Below, one piece after another: positions 44,945 to 53,599 of a DNA stretch of 64,000 nt. Source of the DNA: Novosphingobium sp. AAP83 (GTDB lineage: Bacteria > Pseudomonadota > Alphaproteobacteria > Sphingomonadales > Sphingomonadaceae); contig NZ_LJHY01000022.1 of the NCBI RefSeq assembly GCF_001295795.1, positions 248,001 through 312,000 of the forward strand, given 5' to 3'. Made by a program: the position numbers and the translations under genes. Under the pieces are notes generated by a model. The model worked only from the letters and a program-made list of their open reading frames with translations, did no database searches and was not told where the DNA came from. The stretch's first letter is position 1. Each line of letters opens with the position of its first letter.

Positions 44945-45003
44945 CGAATGAACTCCTGTCTATGCGTCACTAAAGTAGGGCCAGCGCTCCACAGCGCAAC
45001 CGA

Positions 45004-48000
45004 TCAGGCGGAAAAGGATTCCTGCTGTCCGATAAGGCGCAACTTTTGCGCCTCGATCACATCTGCTGGTACCACGAACAATTGCGGCGTGTGGGTATAA
45101 AGCAAAGCCGCCTCAACCGGCACACCGGGATGGATTGCCTCAAGCGCCGCAGCATAGGCCGCCATCTGGCGCACATAGGCCGCCGGTATCTCGGCAAAAC
45201 TCATGGGCGGCCGCCGCGCTGTCTTGAAGTCTATGATACGAATGCGGTCTGCGCCGATCACCAACCGGTCCACCGTTCCGCTCACCACGCGACCGCCCAC
45301 CACGGCAGCCAGTGGCACTTCGGCCAGCGAATCCGGCCCGAACACATCAGCCCATTCGGAATGCTCAAGCACGGCAAGGGCCGATTGCACCATCAACTCA
45401 CGCTCACCCGCGCTGAATTCAGCGCCTGATCGCGAGAGCCAGACACGGCCTGCCGCCAACCGCGCCTCAGCCGCAACCTCGGGCAAACGCTCGATCAACC
45501 GGTGCAGCAACGTCCCGCGTCGCGCCGCCAACATCGCACCGGGCCCCGATGGCGCGGGCGGATCGGGTGCGTCATCCTCGCCCAGCGATGATGGAGCCAA
45601 GGGGCGCGGTGGGCGCGGCTCTGCGCCAACAGGCGTTAACAAAACCTCGGGCAGAGCCATCCGCGCCGGTGCAACGGCTGGCGCGGTCTTTGTGGCAAAA
45701 GGCAGCGGCGCACCGATGGTCTTGCGCCCGCCCCATAGTGCGCAAGGTTCCCAATCGGTATCGCCAAACAGCGGCTCAAGCTGGGCAAACCAGCTATCCT
45801 CGGGCAATTCCCCGCCGCCGCGCGGCTTCTTCTTGCCCTTGGCCCCGGCAATAAACAGCGCCTCTTCGGCGCGAGTCATCGCCACGTACAACAAGCGCCA
45901 ATGCTCCTCGCGCTCGGCCAACTTGGCTGCTGCCTCGGCCTCAAGCACGGCAGGCGCCTTCTCTTCCTTGCGCAACGGCGGCAGCGGAACCTTGCGGCGC
46001 GCGCCCAGCACATCTTCGACAATTTCCAACCCGCGCGGCGGCGACAAGTCGGGATCATCGGCAGAATCGGCCAGGATCACGATCGGCGCCTGCAATCCCT
46101 TCGATCCGTGCACGGTCATCACCCGCACCAGACCATCGCTCTTGCCCGCCTCGCGCTTAAGCTCGCCCTCGCCCGCATCGAACCACTGCAAAAAGCCAAC
46201 GAGGCTGGGCACATTGGCACTGGAATAGGCCATTGCGGCATTGAGCAACTCGTCAATCGGGTCGTTCGCCTCACGCCCCAACCGCGCGATCAGTTTGCGC
46301 CGCCCATCCCACGGCCCCACCAGCAACCAGTGCAACAGCACTTGCGGCGGATCATAATCCGCCCGCGCCAGCAGACTGCGCAACCGCTCCATCGCGGAAA
46401 ACGTCGCGGGGCCTTCATTGCGCCGCAGCCAGCTCCACAGCCGTTCGCCATGCGGGCGATAGGCATGTTGAAGAAGCTCTTCCTGCGTCCACCCGATCAG
46501 CGGAGAAACCAGCAGGCCTGCCAGATTGAGATCGTCCAGCGGCTGCGCGGCAAAGCGCAAGGCGGCCACCAGATCCTTCACCGCCAGCGGCGCGCCCAGA
46601 CGGAGCCGGTCAACCCCTGCCACAGGAACTCCGCGCGCATGCAGCCGCGCGACGATCAGCCCTGCCAGTTCCTTGCGTTTGCGCACAAGGATCATCACAT
46701 CGCCCGCATTGGCCAACTTTGGCCCGCCCTTGGCCAGCGGAAAGCCTACGTCGATCCACGCGCGCACTTGCCGCGCGATGCGATCAGCCAGTTCACGGTC
46801 AGGGCGTGAGAGCCAACCTTCCTCGCCCTCGTCCTCGTCACTTGCGTCTTCGGCCTTGATCTCGTCACCGACCACCCGCCACAGGCCAACTGTGCCGGGA
46901 ATGGGCAATCCGCGATGCGGCTCGGGCGGTTGGCTCAACCCGAAACGGTCCCATCCGATCCGCGCAATCGCCCCATCCACGAAATCGAGGATCGGATTGG
47001 CGGTGCGGAACGATTGGCCAAGCCCCAGTTCGAGCAGCTTGCGTTCCGGATCGCGCAAAACATCGGCCACTTGCGCCAACTGGCTTTTGACCTTGCCACT
47101 GGCGCGCGCAAAGTTCTCGGGGCTGGTCCCCTGAAAGCCGAAAATCGCCTGCTTGTAATCGCCCACCACAAACAGCGTGCGCATCTTCGGCCCGCGCTGG
47201 CCCTCGCCGGTGAAGAAATCGGACACCAGCCCTTCGAGCACGATTTCCCACTGCGAGGCGTTGGTATCCTGCGCTTCATCGACAAGGATATGGTCGAACC
47301 GCCGGTCCAGTTTGAACCGGATCCAGTCCGCCGTCGTGCGTTTGGTCAGCAGGTCTGCCGCCGCGCGGATCTGGTCGTCAAAATCGATAAAGCCTTCGCG
47401 CGTCTTGGCCTCGTCCCATGCCAGGGCAAACCGCCGCCCGACTGTCAGCGCAGTATCGAGCAAAGCCGCCAGATCAAGCTTGGCCCGCAACGCGCGTGCG
47501 TCTTCGATCGAGACGATCACCCGCTGCGCCGCCTCGCCATAGGAGCCATCGACTTTGAGCAGGTTTTTCAGCCACTTCGGCTCGCCCTTATCGTTCAGCA
47601 GCGCGCCAGCCATCTCCTCCAGATCGCGTGCGCGCTCTTCCGGTGATGCGGCCAGCCAGCGGGCGATCGGCTCAGACATCTTGGCGCTTGTCGGTGTGCC
47701 CCAATCGAGTTGCACCTCAAGGCACGACCGCAAGGCCCGCACATCGAACGCATCATCGGCACAAATCGCTGCAAGGCTGTGCGGCCCGTCGTCCTCATCA
47801 AGCCCCAGCACGGCGTTGATGCGTGGTCGCAGCGGGGGAATCCACGATCCTGCCCCCCACCACAGATCGCGTGCGCCTGCACTGCGCAACAGGAAAGACT
47901 CAACCTGATCCTCGCTCATCCGCAAGGACAGCGAGGCCAGCGCCTCAAGCAAGGCATCATCCCCGCGCGCCTCGGCCTCGACCAATACGTCGGCCAGAAC

Positions 48001-48477
48001 CTGACGTACCAGAAGCGCGCGGTCACGGTCCTCCATCGCGCGGGTGCCGGGGCGCAAGCCGGCCTCAACCGGGAATGATGCCAGCAACCATTGGCAGAAC
48101 GCGTGGATCGTCTCGATCCGCAAGCCGCCGCCCGAGCAATCGAGCACTGCGGCAAAGCGGCTGCGCGCTCGCGCCACAGTTTCAGGGCCAATCGGCGCAC
48201 CAATCGCCAACAGGTCTGCGGCAAGATTGGCATCATTCATCCGCACCCAGCCCGCCAGCACCTCATTCACGCGGGTAGCCATTTCGGCGGCACCCGCCTT
48301 GGTGAAAGTCAGGCACAGCAATTGTTCGGGCTCTACGCCATCTTGCAGCAATAAGCGCAGCACACGCGCGGAGAGCACTTGCGTCTTACCCGTGCCTGCC
48401 GAAGCCGAAAGCCACACCGTGCGCTGCGGATCAACCGCATAAGCTTGATTTTCCTTGAGCGTATAGACTTTGCTCAT
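45004..48477 (-). CDS. addA: Double-strand break repair helicase-nuclease AddA
   Basis: Helicase/nuclease subunit of AddAB, the alphaproteobacterial counterpart of RecBCD. The 1157-residue protein has UvrD-type motif I (WLSASAGTGKTQVLSARV), motif II (ILVDEAQDTNASQWE), VVGDYKQAIFGFQG, motif V (MTVHGSKGLQAPIVILADS) and a C-terminal PD-(D/E)XK nuclease with VDRLVIGADRIRIIDFKT. The ATG overlaps the addB stop in ATGA (48474-48477). Confidence 0.95.
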   Translation of the reverse strand: MSKVYTLKENQAYAVDPQRTVWLSASAGTGKTQVLSARVLRLLLQDGVEPEQLLCLTFTKAGAAEMATRVNEVLAGWVRMNDANLAADLLAIGAPIGPETVARARSRFAAVLDCSGGGLRIETIHAFCQWLLASFPVEAGLRPGTRAMEDRDRALLVRQVLADVLVEAEARGDDALLEALASLSLRMSEDQVESFLLRSAGARDLWWGAGSWIPPLRPRINAVLGLDEDDGPHSLAAICADDAFDVRALRSCLEVQLDWGTPTSAKMSEPIARWLAASPEERARDLEEMAGALLNDKGEPKWLKNLLKVDGSYGEAAQRVIVSIEDARALRAKLDLAALLDTALTVGRRFALAWDEAKTREGFIDFDDQIRAAADLLTKRTTADWIRFKLDRRFDHILVDEAQDTNASQWEIVLEGLVSDFFTGEGQRGPKMRTLFVVGDYKQAIFGFQGTSPENFARASGKVKSQLAQVADVLRDPERKLLELGLGQSFRTANPILDFVDGAIARIGWDRFGLSQPPEPHRGLPIPGTVGLWRVVGDEIKAEDASDEDEGEEGWLSRPDRELADRIARQVRAWIDVGFPLAKGGPKLANAGDVMILVRKRKELAGLIVARLHARGVPVAGVDRLRLGAPLAVKDLVAALRFAAQPLDDLNLAGLLVSPLIGWTQEELLQHAYRPHGERLWSWLRRNEGPATFSAMERLRSLLARADYDPPQVLLHWLLVGPWDGRRKLIARLGREANDPIDELLNAAMAYSSANVPSLVGFLQWFDAGEGELKREAGKSDGLVRVMTVHGSKGLQAPIVILADSADDPDLSPPRGLEIVEDVLGARRKVPLPPLRKEEKAPAVLEAEAAAKLAEREEHWRLLYVAMTRAEEALFIAGAKGKKKPRGGGELPEDSWFAQLEPLFGDTDWEPCALWGGRKTIGAPLPFATKTAPAVAPARMALPEVLLTPVGAEPRPPRPLAPSSLGEDDAPDPPAPSGPGAMLAARRGTLLHRLIERLPEVAAEARLAAGRVWLSRSGAEFSAGERELMVQSALAVLEHSEWADVFGPDSLAEVPLAAVVGGRVVSGTVDRLVIGADRIRIIDFKTARRPPMSFAEIPAAYVRQMAAYAAALEAIHPGVPVEAALLYTHTPQLFVVPADVIEAQKLRLIGQQESFSA

Positions 48478-51455
48478 GCCTCATCTTCCGCATTGGCGCG
48501 TTCACGCCCTTGCCATTCATCAAGCCGCATCAATTGATCGTAATCCGAATAGCCTGCCAAATCCGGGTTCTTCCGCGCAGTGAACGGTTCATCGCCAAGC
48601 AGCCAGAGCGCAATCGCATCGCGCAGGTAATCCGCGGTCTTGATCAGGAAGTCTTCCAGCGGAATGCCTGATTTCTTTTTGCCTTCAAGCACTGGCGTAT
48701 CCATATAGCCGAAGCTTCCCTCCTTATTGCGCCCCAAGGACCAGTATTCAAACCGTGCCGGTTCGCCCGCCACGCCCGCTATACCGCCGCCTTGTGCAAT
48801 CAGGCCAAGCAGACCCAGTTGCAGGGCAAAGCCTTGTTCGACCATCTTGCCCGAAGGTGGCTTTCCGGTCTTGTAATCCACCACACCAATCGTGCCATCG
48901 GCGAGCTTATCGATGCGATCTGCCCGCCCGTGAATGCGGATGCCATCGACGACAATTTCGCCCTTCTGTTCGACGGACAACACCTCGCGGCCCTCGCCTG
49001 CAAGCCGGTCCGTCTCTTCTTCAATCCAGTGAAGCGCATTGAGAAGGCGCGGCTTCCACATTGTGCGCATGAACGGATGCGCGCTCATTTCGTCAAACAT
49101 GCGCTCGGCCAGTGGCACGAGCTCACCCGGCACACCGCCCGCTTCGTGCCACGCCTTGAGCACATTATGCACCGCCGTTCCCTTCCACGCAGGCGTCGGA
49201 TCGGCATCTATCGGATCAAGGCTGCGCAGGCCCAGAATGGCCGAGGCATAGAACTGGTAAGGATCGCCGCGCAACCGGTCGAGCGCGGTCACCGCTATCG
49301 GCACACGGCGTTGATCGGCTGACGGCATTGGTTCGGGTCGCGGATATGCAGGCGCAGGTTCGGCATCGCCCAGCGCTTTTGCCAATTCGACCGCGCGGGT
49401 TTCCAAACGCAATTGATCGCCCAGCATCGCCTGAATGCGCAGCAAGAAGCGCGACGGGATCGCAGGTCCGGTGGCATCGCGATGGGCAAAGCTCAACACG
49501 ACTTCAGGTGCGCCCAAAGCAGCGGCCAGATCGTGCGCGGCAAGGCCGATGCGGAAATCAGCGCCGGGAATTCCCAGCGCACGCAAGATCGGCGGGGCAA
49601 GCAGCGGATCGGGCGCGGGATTGCCGGGCCAAGTACCCTCGGTCAGCCCGCCGCAAATCACCAGATCAGCCCGGCTCATCCGCGCTTCCAGCAAACCGTA
49701 AATCGCAAGGCGCGGATGCCCGCCGTAGGGCGGACGGACCGAAGTCTCGTCCATCGCATCGCGCAGCAACGCGGGCAGATCGGCGCAATCAAGTTGTGAC
49801 GGCACACCGCCTGCCGCCTCGCGCCAACGCTCAACAAATTGTGCCAGACACCGCCCGTCGGCCATTGCCCACAAGCCCGTGCCACACAGTGCCTCGCCAG
49901 TTTCTGTAAGCGCCACCAACGCTGCATCAAGCGCTATTGCACCCTCCAACACCACAAGCGGGAACAGCAAGTCCTCAACGCCTGACCACCAGTCGGTCAG
50001 CCCCGGGAAACGCTTTTCTTGGCTCTCCACGGCCTGACGCGTGGCGGGCAATCCAGGCCCCGGCCTCGGTCCGCGCAACACCAGATCAAGCTGGCGCACG
50101 CGCTCCAGCCATAGCGCACGCCCTTCACCGGCCTGCACCAGCGGATGGCCGAGCAATGCGACAAGCGTTACCGGCGAAACCCGCTCAGCCACAACTTCTG
50201 CCAATTGCAGGAACAGCCGCCCCGCCGCCGTCTGCGGCAAGGGCCTGCCTGCGGTATCATCGGCCACAATGTTCCACCGGCCCAGATGCGCAACAACCCG
50301 CGCGGCAAGGCTGCGATCGGGCGTGATCACCGCCACGCGCCGTTCCGGTTCAGCCAAAGCCTCGCGCACCAGCACAGCGATGGCCTGCGCCTCTTCCTCA
50401 GGCTGTGCCGATTGCATCGCTCGCACGCCCGAAAGCCGCCGGTCCTTCGCCTCAAGCGATACCCATGCGGCGCTGGCCTCTGGCGGCAGGAACAGGTTGG
50501 AGATCGCGCGGCTGCGTTCCGGCGGCGCAGGCGAAAGGCCCGCGCGGTGCCAGGGTTGCACTTCGTCGCGCGCAATGCCCATGCGGTTCAACAGCAGCTT
50601 CAGATGGTATTGCGGATGCGTGACCACATCGCCGCGATCAAACACCGCGCCATCAGGGCCGCCTGCGCTGCCCAGCGCGTCCCACACATCGGCATCCAGC
50701 GCCAGATCAAGATCGGGCAGGATCACCCCGCCATCGGGCATATCGGCCACCACCCGCAGCAATTTCGCAACGGCAGGCGAGGCCGAGGTGACGCCTGCTG
50801 CAATCACTGGATGGGCAGGCGGGCGGGTCCGCCATGTTTGCGCGGCATGTTCGAGCAGACGGTTGCGACGCTCGGGCGCGTCAATCCGGCCGAGTTCCTC
50901 CAGTTCTTTCTGCCAGATAGTGAATACCGATGCGAAAATGCGGGTATTCTCGATCCAGTGGACGGACAAGTCGGAAGCGATCCCGACAACCGTCTCATCC
51001 AGCAATTGCGCCGGATGGATACCCTCCACCAGCAACCGGTCAATTCCCTGCGCCAAGCCCCGCGCCTGCCGCAGTAACGCGGCTTCGCCCGGCGCTTCAT
51101 CGCCCAGAACCTGCCGCAGAATACCGGCAAGGCGCAGCAATCGCCACACCGGATCGACCGCCTCGGGAATATCCAGCCCTGCGCCTATCGGGTCGAGCAA
51201 CGGCCCCAGTGTCTCGTCAAGATCAAGGTCGCCCACCACGGCCATGCGCGGCAGCAACAGTCCCTGCCCGCTGGCGCGGATAAACGCCTCGGTCACGGTG
51301 CGGATCGCGCGCTGGCTGGGCAGCAGCAGCGTCAACCGCGCGAGGCCGAAACGGTCCTCGCGATACCTTGGGATCAGCCCCGCCACCAGCGCATCGGCGA
51401 AACCACGGTGCGCCGCGATGGACCACACGCGCGGGCGGGAGGCCCCATCTGTCAT
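48474..51455 (-). CDS. addB: Double-strand break repair protein AddB
   Basis: Partner of AddA. The 993-residue protein has an inactivated helicase-like N-terminus (LTLLLPSQRAIRTVTEAF) and a C-terminal nuclease (HGRADRIDKLADGTIGVVDYKTGKPPSGKM). It belongs to the alphaproteobacterial AddB type, which lacks an obvious Walker A. I take the ATG at 51453-51455 (MTDGASRPRVWSIAAHRG), one base after the murU stop; an in-frame extension to 51491 lies inside murU. Confidence 0.93.
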   Translation of the reverse strand: MTDGASRPRVWSIAAHRGFADALVAGLIPRYREDRFGLARLTLLLPSQRAIRTVTEAFIRASGQGLLLPRMAVVGDLDLDETLGPLLDPIGAGLDIPEAVDPVWRLLRLAGILRQVLGDEAPGEAALLRQARGLAQGIDRLLVEGIHPAQLLDETVVGIASDLSVHWIENTRIFASVFTIWQKELEELGRIDAPERRNRLLEHAAQTWRTRPPAHPVIAAGVTSASPAVAKLLRVVADMPDGGVILPDLDLALDADVWDALGSAGGPDGAVFDRGDVVTHPQYHLKLLLNRMGIARDEVQPWHRAGLSPAPPERSRAISNLFLPPEASAAWVSLEAKDRRLSGVRAMQSAQPEEEAQAIAVLVREALAEPERRVAVITPDRSLAARVVAHLGRWNIVADDTAGRPLPQTAAGRLFLQLAEVVAERVSPVTLVALLGHPLVQAGEGRALWLERVRQLDLVLRGPRPGPGLPATRQAVESQEKRFPGLTDWWSGVEDLLFPLVVLEGAIALDAALVALTETGEALCGTGLWAMADGRCLAQFVERWREAAGGVPSQLDCADLPALLRDAMDETSVRPPYGGHPRLAIYGLLEARMSRADLVICGGLTEGTWPGNPAPDPLLAPPILRALGIPGADFRIGLAAHDLAAALGAPEVVLSFAHRDATGPAIPSRFLLRIQAMLGDQLRLETRAVELAKALGDAEPAPAYPRPEPMPSADQRRVPIAVTALDRLRGDPYQFYASAILGLRSLDPIDADPTPAWKGTAVHNVLKAWHEAGGVPGELVPLAERMFDEMSAHPFMRTMWKPRLLNALHWIEEETDRLAGEGREVLSVEQKGEIVVDGIRIHGRADRIDKLADGTIGVVDYKTGKPPSGKMVEQGFALQLGLLGLIAQGGGIAGVAGEPARFEYWSLGRNKEGSFGYMDTPVLEGKKKSGIPLEDFLIKTADYLRDAIALWLLGDEPFTARKNPDLAGYSDYDQLMRLDEWQGRERANAEDEA

Positions 51456-51456
51456 A

Positions 51457-52179
51457 TCAATCCTGACGCAATGCGATTTCAGTCGGCGCAATCATCTCGG
51501 GCTCACCCACTTCATACCACAGGCCAAGGTGCGATGTGCCGAACAGACGGCCCTCTGCAATCGCCCGGTCCCACAGCTTTGACGTGGAGAACGCACCTTC
51601 AGGCGCATCACGCATCAAGCGGTGCGATACGATCTGGATGCCGCTATAGATGAACGGCGCAATCCGTCCCGTCCGGCGGCGGGAAATCGCGCCAAGCGGG
51701 TCCATGTGAAAATCGCCCTTGCCGCGATAATTGAACGCGCGGGTATGGGGCACAAGCAAAAGCAGGGCATCCATCCGATCCGCATCCCAATTGTCGGACA
51801 GATGCTGGAACACATTGCGCGGGCCATCGAGCCAGATGTTGTCGCTGTTCAGGGCAAAGAAGGGATCGCTGCCGATCAGCGGCAAGGCCTTGACCATTCC
51901 GCCACCGGTTTCCAGCAGTTCCGCACGCTCGTCCGAAATCGCAATTTCAGGCGTTTCGCGGCGCGCAAGATAGGCCTCCAGCGCATCGGCAAGGTAGTGC
52001 ACATTCACCACCGCCCGTGCCACACCCGCATCTTGCAGCTTATCAAGGCAATGATCGATCAGCGGTTTGCCCGCCACTTGCACCAACGGCTTGGGCCGCG
52101 TTGCCGTCAGCGGGCGCATGCGCTTGCCCAGCCCTGCCGAAAGCACCATCGCCACGTCGCTCGCCAGCGGTTTGCTCAT
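51457..52179 (-). CDS. murU: N-acetylmuramate-1-phosphate uridylyltransferase MurU
   Basis: Makes UDP-MurNAc from MurNAc-1-P in the peptidoglycan salvage route. The 240-residue nucleotidyltransferase has VLSAGLGKRMRPLTATRPKPLVQVAGKPLI, ETGGGMVKALPLIG, and FFALNSDNIWLDG. Its ATG overlaps the amgK stop (52176-52179). With amgK it forms the recycling pathway that bypasses MurA and confers intrinsic fosfomycin tolerance in other Gram-negative bacteria. Confidence 0.9.
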   Translation of the reverse strand: MSKPLASDVAMVLSAGLGKRMRPLTATRPKPLVQVAGKPLIDHCLDKLQDAGVARAVVNVHYLADALEAYLARRETPEIAISDERAELLETGGGMVKALPLIGSDPFFALNSDNIWLDGPRNVFQHLSDNWDADRMDALLLLVPHTRAFNYRGKGDFHMDPLGAISRRRTGRIAPFIYSGIQIVSHRLMRDAPEGAFSTSKLWDRAIAEGRLFGTSHLGLWYEVGEPEMIAPTEIALRQD

Positions 52180-53159
52180 AACGTGAATGTACCGCCCAGA
52201 TTGGCCCGAAGATCGGCAGATATATTGGCATCAAACCACGCCGCCACAGGCGCAAGCGCGGGATGTGCCAGATCGCGCTCCATCGCCGCCCAAACGCGGG
52301 GGATGTAATCCAGATAGCGCGGCTTGCCGTCACGTTTCCACAACCGCACAAAAATACCCACGATCTTGGCGTTACGTTGCGCGCCAAGGCGGGCGTAATC
52401 GGCGCGGAAATCATCGGCCTCGCCCGTTTTGGCAAGGTAATAGTCCAGCATCTTCGCCTCAAGTTCGGGCGAAACATCGCGCCGCGCATCTTGCAGCAGC
52501 GATACCAGATCATAGGCCGCATGGCCCACCAATGCGTCCTGAAAATCAAGCAGGCCCTGCTTTTCCAAGCCGCCGAGCAGCATCACGTTTTCCGCATGAT
52601 AATCGCGCAGCACCGTAACGCCGGGGCGCTGTCGTGCCAGCAAGGGTGCCAGCACCTCATCCCAAGCCTGCGTCCAACTGCGGGCATCAACGTAAAGTTC
52701 GCGCGCGGGCACGTACCATTCGGTAAAGAGCCGCGCCTCGCGCTGGTATTCGGCCAGCGTATAGTTGGTAAACGGTCCAGGCGGCAATGTGCGCAACTGG
52801 ATCAGGGCATCAATCGCAACCCTGTAAATCTCTTCCTCGTCCTGCGGCCACGCATCCAGATATTCGCGCATCCGCACTTCGCCGAAATCTTCGAGCAACA
52901 CGAAGCCCTCTCCTGCTTGTTCGGCCAGAATGATCGGCGCGCGCAAGCCATTGCCTTCCAGCCATTTGGCTGAACGGAGGAACGGTTCGGGGTCTTCATT
53001 GGGCGGCGGGGCATACATCAACATCGCCGTGCCGCTGGAACGGCGGATGCGGAAATAGCGGCGGAACGATGCATCGCCCGGCAAAGGCTCGATCGTCGCG
53101 CCGATCCAGCCTGCCTTGTTGAGGAAAGCTTCGGTGCCCAAAGGAATATTCAGATCCAT
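52176..53159 (-). CDS. amgK: Anomeric MurNAc/GlcNAc kinase AmgK
   Basis: Phosphotransferase of the aminoglycoside-kinase fold that makes MurNAc-1-P. The 327-residue protein has LPGDASFRRYFRI, a catalytic loop VLRDYHAENVMLLG, and LLDFQDALVGHAAYDLVSLLQDAR. Start ATG 53157-53159 (MDLNIPLGTEAFL) overlaps the tsaE stop by 10 bases. The murU neighbour decides the substrate over a choline or antibiotic kinase. Confidence 0.9.
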   Translation of the reverse strand: MDLNIPLGTEAFLNKAGWIGATIEPLPGDASFRRYFRIRRSSGTAMLMYAPPPNEDPEPFLRSAKWLEGNGLRAPIILAEQAGEGFVLLEDFGEVRMREYLDAWPQDEEEIYRVAIDALIQLRTLPPGPFTNYTLAEYQREARLFTEWYVPARELYVDARSWTQAWDEVLAPLLARQRPGVTVLRDYHAENVMLLGGLEKQGLLDFQDALVGHAAYDLVSLLQDARRDVSPELEAKMLDYYLAKTGEADDFRADYARLGAQRNAKIVGIFVRLWKRDGKPRYLDYIPRVWAAMERDLAHPALAPVAAWFDANISADLRANLGGTFTL

Positions 53160-53599
53160 GATCCCCGCTCTAGCCAATCGCGGCCCGCCCGCACAATGGC
53201 CCTGCGCCCGTTTTCAGTGGATTCAAGCGTAACCGATAAACAACCCGCCTCATGCGCAAAGCCGCCCGCGTTCTCGGGCCACTCCGCCAGCAGCGCCGCG
53301 CCTTGCCGGTAATCATCCAGACCGATCTCGTCAGCCTCAGAGGGATGTTCTAACCGATAGAAGTCTGCATGGACCAAAGGCAAGCGCACCAATGGCGGAT
53401 CATAGACCTCGATAATCGCAAAACTCGGGCTCGGCACTTCGCCCTGATGACCCAATGCGGCAATGATCGCGCGGGCCAGCGTCGTCTTGCCCGCCCCCAA
53501 CCCGCCCGTCAGCGCCACCACATCGCCCGCGCGCAAATCCGCCGCAATCCGCGCCGCCAAGACTTGCGAAGCGTCCAGATCAGGAAGCTCGAATATCAC
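53150..53599 (-). CDS. tsaE: tRNA threonylcarbamoyladenosine biosynthesis ATPase TsaE
   Basis: P-loop ATPase needed for the t6A37 modification with TsaB/TsaD. The 149-residue protein has Walker A GGLGAGKTTLARAI, PSPSFAIIEVYD, HADFYRLEHPSEADEIGLDDY and LAEWPENAG. I take the GTG at 53597-53599, whose GTGA overlaps the divL stop; longer frames upstream are antisense-like and run back through divL. Confidence 0.92.
   Translation of the reverse strand: MIFELPDLDASQVLAARIAADLRAGDVVALTGGLGAGKTTLARAIIAALGHQGEVPSPSFAIIEVYDPPLVRLPLVHADFYRLEHPSEADEIGLDDYRQGAALLAEWPENAGGFAHEAGCLSVTLESTENGRRAIVRAGRDWLERGSWI

Noticed and set aside
50041-51582. A 513-codon plus-strand frame over addB
   Set aside because: Ser/Arg-rich antisense shadow of addB with no recognisable domain.
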